From the NCBI RefSeq assembly GCF_000003605.2, contig NW_003128370.1, forward strand, positions 496,008 to 540,202: 44,195 nucleotides of DNA. Reading direction: 5' to 3'. Origin of the DNA: Saccoglossus kowalevskii (Eukaryota; Hemichordata; Enteropneusta; Harrimaniidae). Within the stretch, counting starts at the first letter, position 1, and each line of letters starts with the position of its first letter. The notes beneath the pieces are model-generated. The model was not told the DNA's origin, did not search any database, and worked only from the letters and a program-made list of their open reading frames with translations. A program made the position numbers and the translations under genes. Positions 35,300 to 44,195 of this stretch are shown here, piece by piece.

Positions 35300-35640
35300 A
35301 TGTATTGTATCATATATACTTTATCGCTCTCGTCTCAAATTATTGAAATGCAATCACTTCAGTAAATGATTCGTGCCATAATAGCCTGTATACAATCAAA
35401 AACGACATGTCTCTAATGCAATGAAAAGATCGTATGTCGAAATACAAAATTTAAAAATTCAAAATTATATAAAATCACTGTATTATATATATTATTTAGT
35501 GTCCATGTCAAATCAATTATATACATATATATAAAATGGTGGTTTATGCTTGTGCTATAAAAGCCTGTAAGGAAACCACGGGCGCGACACGATCTCTATT
35601 GCAATGAAAGGATCGTAAGGCGAGTTGAATAATTCAACAC
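35300..35640. repeat. Degenerate tandem repeat, period about 180 bp
   Basis: Two diverged units align: GCCATAATAGCCTGTA / GCTATAAAAGCCTGTA (about 35373 and 35553), and ATGCAATGAAAAGATCGTA / TTGCAATGAAAGGATCGTA (about 35416 and 35599). Each is followed by a similar sequence. A third partial unit may follow to about 35760. Confidence 0.6.
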
Positions 35641-36129
35641 GATGTACACTTTCAGTCAAATAACCTATCAGTGTTTATCAATACCTAAAAATATATCTTT
35701 TAATGTAAAATGGTGTATTTCTATATTCAGTTTGGTCCAAACAATTCTAATGCAATCACGTACAAATGCTCTCTTGTTTCTAGAGCAACATTTTGGGGTT
35801 AATTTTATTCAATTCGATAACTGTGCGTGTATGATTACAGACAAGACTATGTAAATGATCAACGAAAAAATCAACGTTGTTCTTTTTTTAACAAAAGCGG
35901 GTTTTAAATGAGCAAATCCACTCGGAATAGTTGCTATATTGCTATAGCTATCGGCGTCTGTCGGTATATCATATATTCAAGGATGGTCACAAGCATACTC
36001 TGAGTTGGTCATTGATTGGTCTCAAATCGAATGGTATCTAATGGAACGAGTGCCTCTAATATAATGGATCAGGCGCGTATGTGTATGCGTGCGTTGGTGT
36101 ATTTATGTGTATGTGTACTATGGTAAAAT

Positions 36130-36560
36130 ACATGAGGGAAATAGCCAGTGCCATTTAAAATTTGTACACCTTTGCAATTCACAAGACATGACATATTTTG
36201 AATTAAGGGTTACAGTATGAGTTTATGTATGTTTGTTATATAACTATTGATTGCTAGGGTCTTAACACATAATAGCCGTTTGGGACCATTTTCAGGACAA
36301 AGTGTCAACGTTCGTGGTCACAGTATGTGTATATGTATGTTCAGTAATGTGTTATAATGGATAATAGCTAGGAACTTCAAACTTGACACACGGGGTGTTA
36401 TTTGAGGAACAAAATGTCAAAGATCGGAGTGTATATGTATATACATGTTTACAATAAACTACCAGGAAACAATCGCCATTGTTTTAAAACTTGGCACACA
36501 TGTTCTTTTATGGTCCCAATACTTACAAGATAAGGTCAAAGGTCAAGGAGACAGTATAAC
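36130..36560. repeat. Degenerate tandem repeat, period about 110 bp
   Basis: Recurring phrases mark three to four units: (GGTT/GGTC/CGGA)-(ACAGTATG)-TATATGTATGTT near 36208, 36318 and 36428; AAACTTG(A/G)CACAC near 36381 and 36487; and GGTCAAAGGTCAAGG near 36534. The open frame at 36445-36708 overlaps the last unit and is not a convincing gene. Confidence 0.55.
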
Positions 36561-39500
36561 CAGTATTGAATTCGTTTGCCCATTCAAATGTGAGACATGT
36601 ATGCGCACAATACTTTTTTTACTGAAACCCAAAAGCAGTACTTTCTTGTACATTAGATGTTGCCAATCATTTGTTTTATGTTCATGGACATCTCGTAAAT
36701 TCTTGTAAGGATTGGTTATAATATTTCTACTTTGTTTTATGCAGTGAAAGGTTTTGGCAATATCAAATGTCTAATCATAATTACGTGTGACAGTTGTGTT
36801 TTTAAGGCCATACATATACTAAGAAATTTTGTTGATGTGTGACGTCTTATCTTTTTATTTCATTGCCTGATACAAGTAAAATGTATATTATTCTACAAAA
36901 CAAGTTAGTTCAACATCGAACGTGACGTCAAATAAACGTAAATTGACTGTCACGTACATTGGCATAGTGATGTTTATGTTAGTGACTTTCAATGCAATAA
37001 ATGTCCAATTTCCGGGTGATGGTGAGTATCACCCTTCCACCTCACATCATCTATAAAATCAGGATATTGTTTATTTCAATGGAAAATTGCAATTAAATGT
37101 CCTGGTGCATGTGATACAAAGCTTCTTGTATTTAGAATGGCATGAAGCTTTTAAAGATTGTGTCATGTATAATGTTGTCAGTGTACAAATATTCAATGAT
37201 TAAAAAATGATTACAAAATTGTTGCTTGCAAAAAATTGATTGAAACTGATCAGAATAATCTAGCACATCTTCTGTGTACAACACTATTTTTAATATTTGG
37301 TAAATTGTCATCAACACATGTACATTCCTACATTGCACATGCAATTCTTTAAACAGAAATAGACGAAACAGACTATTTTCCTGGGCCGTAACTGTACAAC
37401 AAAAATAATTCCGTTTTCAAAGCGTCGATTACAAAAATGTAATTCAACGCTAATTTTTTATGAATATACAGAATATTCCTGGAGAATTTTGGTTATCAAT
37501 TAAAAGGCTTAGTTTTTATAAACATACAATGGAAGATATGTTAATACATTTTAATCAAACATCTGACAATCTTACATTAATCTTTACACGGATATAAATA
37601 CAGTATATCATATACATTGAGTGTGGAGGGGATATTTTTCAACAGTGGAAATCAAATCAACATTTCAGAGATATCAATGATGTTCTCTCTATCATTAACC
37701 AAAAGTGTAGTAATTATATTCTAATAATGTATACATAATCTTAATATTCTACTTCACACTCTGTGCTATAGATTTCACTCAAAGGGCCAGCTTTCTATCG
37801 GATTTAAACTGAGGCCGTTAAACACGTCGTAACAAAATACTGATCACTGTGGACGTAATAAAACTAATGATTATATGCACCCAGGACTAAATTTGTACAC
37901 ATCATGTTTATCATAACGTACTGGGAATAGCATTACAGGGCTAGACAATATAATGTCACTGCCGATACTACGAGTAATGAAGTAAGTTGCTCATAAGCAA
38001 AGCAGACACACCTGATACACAATATTCCTAATTGATTTTCTAGTGCTTACTGCCACGCACAATTCCCAAACCGTGTAGTTTTGAAAAAGTGTCAAAGTAT
38101 CATCTAGGCCCACATCATCGCGGCACCACGACTATGCAAAAAACACAAATCGTGTTTTTAATAAATTGAGCGCAACACATTCGTTACTTTAAATTTTAAC
38201 GCCATCGGTAAAAATGTCACGGCGAGCGTTATTGTGTCTTACGCCGTCAAAAGCCCCCGTAAAGTTAAACATTACAGCATGTTCTAACCCTCTTCTTGTT
38301 TCTTGAATATTTCTGTGTAATATCGCACTAGCTGGGAACAATATAGCTTTAAACGGCTTACCCAAACAAACCAGTCGGTCATTCAAATTAAAACTTATAT
38401 AGGCTTATACGTGACAATTTCTTCTGAAGTAAAAAGTTATTTACATCCAATTACATCTATATAAAGGGCATATAATTGACATTTCGCATGCTTCGAAGAT
38501 TTTTAAGAAAATATAATGTAATTTAACAAATCATTCAAACATTGCATCTGTATTTTGCCTTTAGTACGCATTTTTATATGAATCAAACCCAACATGTTTG
38601 TGTCTGTTTTCTTGAACTTCGCACGTACTCGTAACCACGATGGTTCAATCAATTTCCATAATCGGATGTTTTTCCATTCCTTTTCGCGTGTTATACTGAT
38701 AAGATTTTCTTTTTCTAATTTTAGCCGCAGATTAGATTGCATTAGATTTACTGATTCAGTAAACGCAATTAACCTAATCCAAAACTTAACTTAAATATAA
38801 TGAAATGTCGATGGAATAGTCGTTCATGCAAGAAAGCTAATCAAACATCATACCGAGTGCTAGTTCATGTGGATTGAACGATTCACATGGTTTCAAAATT
38901 TAATCCGAAATAGAGATCGACAGGTAAATTTTTCTCACGATCTAAACCACAATAATCATTAAATATCTATCATATGTTTATATGTGAATTGAACGGAATA
39001 ATACAAGTGCGCGTTTCATCAAGAATTGAGATTAGATAGACAGATAGGTATTTGCTCATCCATAAGCAATACTAATTACAAAATACATGACCTTATGTTT
39101 GCGTGAATAAAAGTGATTTATATATCAATGTTATGTAATAATTTGTATAATAGTCGGAGCCTAATTTACTTGTATATTTGTAACATCGCGTGGGATAAGC
39201 AGTTTAGCACGCCAGAAGCTCACACGTAAATAACGTAAATTCAATGATAACGGGAAATTGTGATATACTGCACCATTCGTAGCTGCCACAAGTATTACAC
39301 CATTGGACGACATCATATTTCACTAAGAACCTCAAGAACCTTAATTATATACATGATACAAACTACTACTATTACTACTATAATAGATCATTACCTAGGC
39401 ACAAATGAGTGTTCCAAAATAATAAAATTTGAAACATAAAGTACAATAAGAACGAAAAGAAAAGGTTATGTTATAAAGCTAGGAAAGAGAGACAATATAT

Positions 39501-41110
39501 GTATGAAAATAAAAATTCCTAAATATCTTAAATAATGTGAGTCATTATTGAGTAATATGTATTGTTTTTATTTTCACGTATTTCACATACCATTTAAGTT
39601 CTGTATTTGATAGATCTGAATCCAAGTAATTTCCTATCTGGCTTCCATATCTTTACATGAGGTAAAAGAGTGCCTACATTGTCATGAGTTCCGTCAGGCT
39701 ATGACAAAACCTTAAACAACTGTTACATAACTTCAGCGAATCCCCTGATTTATTACGTTCCCGTATTAGTCTGAGACGGTTAAATTAGTGTTCGAGTGGA
39801 GTTAGCTTGCCTACGCGACATGGAGCTATCCGATTTGGATGAAGGGAATAAAAGCGGGATCTCTGTAGAAGGATTGACCAGCCACTCGAGTTAGTACTGC
39901 CAATTGCCGAAGTATACCGCTCTCGGCAAGTTGTGCTGCTTCATTACTTCAACCATGTCATACAAATTGACAACAACATATGATGAGTGGTGGACATTTA
40001 TGTTTATGGTTGTAGATATCATAAATATGATTCAATATCATAATAATATATTGTTATTTTACATCACTAATCACGTTATGATAAATATTATGTTCCCAGT
40101 TTATTGTCAATATATATATTTAAATATCATGTGTTGTCATATCTCATCGCACATGGGTACTAAACAAAAACGATTGGATATTGTAAGTGTTCTGTTCATA
40201 ATTTAAATCTCTCGCTCTTAGGTGAAAATGCGAACAAATCTCATTGTATAAAGGGAATGGTCTGTACTGTGGATAAAATTATCATGTTGAAAATATATAC
40301 CAACATCAGTCAGTGTTTCTTCAGATCAATCTATGGTTACGCCAAACGCATAGGCAGTATGCTCTCTGTTGTAGTCGACCATTTTACAGCAACGAAAACG
40401 AAAATCCATCATTGTGCATAAATGTTTAATGTCATCCTTTTGAAACTGCATCATCAATTCTGATGTCCTTTTGTCGATATCATTAGAGTTTAATCAATGT
40501 CCAAACAGGCATAATGTTCAGTGCTCTAGGCATCATACAGCAAAATAAAATCGCCTATATGTTCCTACGATTACACGATTGTCTATCACGAGACATGCAT
40601 GCCGTTGCAGGATGTTAATCGATGTTCTATGCGAACCCGGTAACGCGTATGGGTAGCGACAATCAACCGTTCTCGTTTCGAATGGAACACGTATCCTCTC
40701 TATTGTATTTACAAACTTGTACGTTAAGACAACGAGTTAGTTATTCAATCATATACATTACAGTAATAAAAACATCTTAACTATATAGTTCCACGTATTA
40801 GCCATATACTAGCTTGTAATAACAAGACACAAATTGTATTTGTTAAAACAAATATATTGTTATTACGACATACTTTCTTAGTTGTTCATTAAGACGCTTC
40901 TAATAACAGTCATTTGTTGATTGTGTTGCACGCCACCTATGACGATACCGTGTAGCTTTACTAGTATAGGAATACCACAAACGCTATACTGTGTTGTTAT
41001 GTCATTCTTGGCTGCATAAGATAACATGGCTGGAAAAACTTCAAGAAATTTGATTGTTTCCCCGATAAGTATAGCGTACAATACTACAACAATGTTTGTA
41101 TTTTTATTCT
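36561..41110. other. Non-coding DNA, no supportable gene
   Basis: Two minus-strand open frames stand out slightly: 38386-38189 (with NFTGAFDGVRH) and 38742-38503 (lysine-rich). Neither has enough context for a call. On the plus strand a 24-codon frame at 39822 (MELSDLDEGNKSGISVEG) in a less AT-rich patch could be an exon, but no flanking splice sites convince me. Confidence 0.4.
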
Positions 41111-41204
41111 GAAAACCAGAGCTGTAAATTTATACTTAGGCTAGACCGTGCATGTCGACAACATGCATGGTCTGGGCTAAGTATAAATTTACAGCTCTGG
41201 TTTC
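41111..41204. repeat. Near-perfect 94-bp inverted repeat (hairpin)
   Basis: The arms (about 41111-41155 and 41161-41204) pair over about 44 positions with one mismatch, one single-base bulge and two G:U pairs if transcribed, around a 5-base loop (CGACA). The shared core is CCAGAGCTGTAAATTTATAC. It could be a fold-back transposon remnant or a small-RNA precursor-like hairpin. Confidence 0.9.
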
Positions 41205-42078
41205 GAAAAAAATAATACATTTACCTTAACTTGGTCGTGCATACTCTCTGGTTTCGCTTACCTAGTAACATGAATTTTTCAGAGTCAACGCGAACTCGAA
41301 TTCGCAGGCGAGCTACTAAATTTATTTTTAATGAGCTACTCGAGTGGCAAGCGGTGCGTTGTACCACTAGTATTAGTAAACATTGCACATAGCTTATCTA
41401 CGAAACAATCATAATATTATTTTACACTCATTAGGAGTAATTAGTGACTACACCGAGTGGTAGTTTCGCTCCGCTCAGGAAGTTACAATATTGAAATAAA
41501 TGCCTATACACGAGGAGTCAAAATAATAATCCACGATAGCATATGCGCAGAGGATTGCTCACACTTTACCGGTAACGCATTAATATGTGCATCTTGTTTT
41601 GAAGCTTCACTAGTAAAGACATTTTTAACAAACAATTGTGTCTAAATTGACATAAAATCATGTGTTTCAACTATATTGAAAACAATGCGAGTTTCGTCTA
41701 TCAGGGTTCTTATAGGTGGATGGTTCGTCAGGTTGAATATACGGGAAGTGATTGTAACGGGGAATGGGTAACTCGCAAGGCAATGAGTACAGCCAGATAT
41801 TTATTACAACTTCAATCGTCGCCATATGCCCCCGGTCCTCTTCTCACTTATTACGCTAGAACCCCCCCCCCCCCATCGACAGTGTTAACCGTTCAACCAA
41901 TAATCTTAATACTTTGCATGCGTTGTCATGACGGCATGTGAATTCCACCACGCAGGGTGTCGCCCCGTAGCATCGATAGCATCGTCATGACAACATCAAT
42001 GAAACTTGGTGACAATATTGTGTAATATTTCAATTGACTTGTATTATTTTTTTTTGCAGAGCTGTGTCCTGATAAATA
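41205..42078. other. Spacer between hairpin and repeat copy B
   Basis: No gene recognised. A run of 13 Cs lies at 41862-41874. Near 41467 the words CGCTCCGCT recur as in the opening stem of the 950-bp repeat. The open frame 41660-41941 crosses the poly-C run and has no known motif. Confidence 0.45.
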
Positions 42079-43026
42079 TTGGCGATCCGCTCCGCTAGGA
42101 TTGCCTTTATATTCACTTTTGTCGTTTTTTGTGTGTGTGTGTGTGTGTGATTTCAAGTGTTTTCACGTATTATTTCTTCTGTGATTTTTTTTGGCTTGGC
42201 CGATTTTTCTCAAACTTGGCAGGTAGGTCACACCTTCACCCTAGTTATTAGGAAAAATCTGATTTTTTGGGGGCCCACCGTTGCCATAGCAACAGCTGAT
42301 TTTTGGATAGCTTCGCGCCAAATGTATCTTCTCCTACAAATTTAGGATAATACACTTCAGATGTGGCTCATTCTACTCAGCTTGAGTGTGGGTACAAAGT
42401 TACTATTTGAATTTTTAATATATTTTTTTTCATTACCGAAAAATTTGACCCCAAATTTGGGGTAACTGTTTATAAGGAATGGCTTTTTAACTTTTCTAGA
42501 TTTTTTTTTGGCTGGGCCGATTTGATTCAAACTTGGCAGACAAGTCACATTTTCACTCTAATTAGGTTGTAAAATCTGAAAAAAAAATTCTGGCCCACAG
42601 TTTCCAGGGTAACAGCCAAAAAACTGATTTTTTGAATATCTTCGTGCCAAATGTATATCACCCTAGATTTCCACGATTAAAAGCACGGACGTAGCTTATT
42701 CCACTCAACTTGAGTGTGGACATAAATTTACTGTTATTTGTTATGTCTATTTTTATTACTGAGAAAACTGACCTCAAAGTTTGGGTAGCTTTTCACCATC
42801 AACGGCTTTTAAATCGTACAGGTCATACCGACACTTCAGCCAAATACTTTCGCCCCAAATGTATTACCTCCTACCAGTCTTGTAATAACAGTATTCAAAT
42901 AATCATGCTTTTTATTTTTGCTGCGTTGCACACCGGTAAGAGATCACCTGCGCCGACATTGTTACTGTAACACTGTATCAACGTAGTGCCAACGTAACTT
43001 TGAACTTTTAATGAACTGTAAATGCT
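42079..43026 (+). repeat. Dispersed 950-bp repeat, copy B
   Basis: This copy matches copy A (14184-15132) in order and orientation, from the identical 25-base opening to the shared end ATGAACTGTAAATGC. The first two monomers start near 42178 and 42498. The third has lost its middle near 42815, while copy B carries an extra (GT)n tract at 42131-42149. Unlike copy A it lies far outside the receptor gene, so the family is interspersed. Confidence 0.85.
42131..42149. repeat. (GT)n microsatellite inside repeat copy B
   Basis: Nineteen bases of GT dinucleotides. At the matching place copy A has only GTGTGT. Confidence 0.9.
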
Positions 43027-44123
43027 TGAGTGCGTGCGTCTCAAAATACTTAATTAATTATTCACTTGGTTTCAATTTAACTATTTTTGCTAAGTAAAAT
43101 CCGCTAAATTAAATCTACGTGAACATGTAAAATAACAATAAAACTCATTGTTTCCATGACAAATTCTTGACATCAAAACATAATATTTCCTCAAAACATC
43201 AAAATAAATAACATTAAATGTCAGTGAAAAAAAATGCTTTCACAGTAATAGCTCACGGCGCGGCAAGCGAAGATGCCGCATATAACGACTTTGACAGCTG
43301 CGAATTCAATATGCGAATATATAGATCTCTGAATGCGCGAATCTAATTGGCTATTAGGTTTATGGCGTATGATAAATATATATATCAACATTATTTTGAA
43401 CTTTTGATCTATTAAACATGAACATACTAATGGATTGCTACGCAAGTGATTAGCATATCATTAACCCCCCCCCCCCCAAAAGAAAAATATCACTTTGGAG
43501 ATAAACATCACCTTATTGTGACCGCTTTACTGTCGTCATGAGTTGACCTTCAAATCCAGTACTGAACATAATGATTACACTTTGAGAAACGTGAGCCCAT
43601 TCAATATGTAATTAGGCACTCATAAATGGTTAAAGTGGGTCAGCAGTAAATCACTCTTTATTAATTTAATGGTTATTACTTCATCAGCAGTCAAACCGAA
43701 CTGTCTAATTTATTTCTAATTTTCACAATTTAAAGTACATCATTAAAATGGAAATAAATATACCCACGAGACATCGAAAACGTCAAGCATGACTACGAAG
43801 ATGAAGTAGCCATATGTGCGGGGATTCCTTGATAAATGTAGGTGAATATTCTTCTGAATAATTGCATTTATCCAAACGCAATTATATTTTAGTCTCGCGC
43901 CAGCCATGCCCAACCGGTTTTCTAATGATGCGTACCATGAACACCGTTTCCGTCATCTCACCTCATAATTCCGTGTTTTCTATTTTTATTTATTTTGGAC
44001 AATTCGTGTGGGTTACATTCACACGTTTTTTACCAAGTAATTATAACAATTCTTGTTTATTGACTGGTGCTAAGATACTAAACTAAACATTTGTGCATGA
44101 AGTACTATTTATTGAACATCCCA
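43027..44123. other. Non-coding DNA
   Basis: No supportable gene. A run of 13 Cs lies at 43465-43477. Short open frames lack motifs. Confidence 0.45.
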
Positions 44124-44146
44124 ATTATTATTATTATTAATATTAA

Positions 44147-44195
<49 letters not shown>
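44124..44195. repeat. (ATT)n microsatellite at the window edge
   Basis: At least 70 bases of ATT/AAT trinucleotides running off the end of the window, with a few interruptions at the start. Confidence 0.95.

Noticed and set aside
38189-38386. NFTGAFDGVRH and IFTDGVKI strings, resembling LINE motif A and an RNase H start
   Set aside because: The two motifs normally lie hundreds of residues apart, and no other LINE block is found nearby, so the likeness is probably chance or too eroded to call.
41660-41941. 93-codon plus-strand frame ending PPPPSTV
   Set aside because: It depends on a 13-base poly-C run and has no recognisable domain.

Overview
This window looks like AT-rich nuclear DNA from an invertebrate animal, probably a bilaterian. 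It holds one intron-split gene in a sea of non-coding sequence, microsatellites and decayed transposable elements, and a run of 50 Ns marks an assembly gap. Nothing points to bacterial, organellar or viral DNA. I cannot fix the phylum from the sequence alone.

The only intact protein-coding gene I can support lies on the minus strand and spans 26652 to 4979. It is a four-exon, 416-residue rhodopsin-like (class A) G-protein-coupled receptor of the peptide-receptor type. All three introns are phase 0, with GT donors and AG acceptors. The joined exons give seven membrane segments with the landmark residues in place: GN in TM1, LAVAD in TM2, a Cys pair for the extracellular disulfide, IDRY, CWLP, NPIIY, and a CCC palmitoylation-type site in a Ser/Arg-rich tail. 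The second intron is about 18.5 kb. It has collected a decayed RTE-type LINE half (about 11.86-12.65 kb), a short inverted-repeat element (13.65-13.92 kb), one copy of a 950-bp dispersed repeat (14.18-15.13 kb) and a heavily broken zinc-cluster/coiled-coil ORF (17.56-18.98 kb).

Upstream of the receptor (26.7-44.2 kb) I find no intact gene. The region holds an RFX X-box-like site 150 bp before the receptor start codon, a coherent but stop-ridden reading frame on the minus strand (30.8-31.6 kb), remains of an L1-like LINE reverse transcriptase on the plus strand (33.3-33.9 kb), two degenerate tandem arrays (35.3-36.6 kb), a nearly perfect 94-bp hairpin (41.1 kb) and a second copy of the 950-bp repeat (42.1-43.0 kb). 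Downstream of the receptor (1-4.5 kb) the sequence is non-coding as far as I can see.

The most notable points are the receptor of uncertain subfamily, the 950-bp repeat whose internal monomers carry X-box-like motifs, the long hairpin, and two dead open frames of families I could not name.
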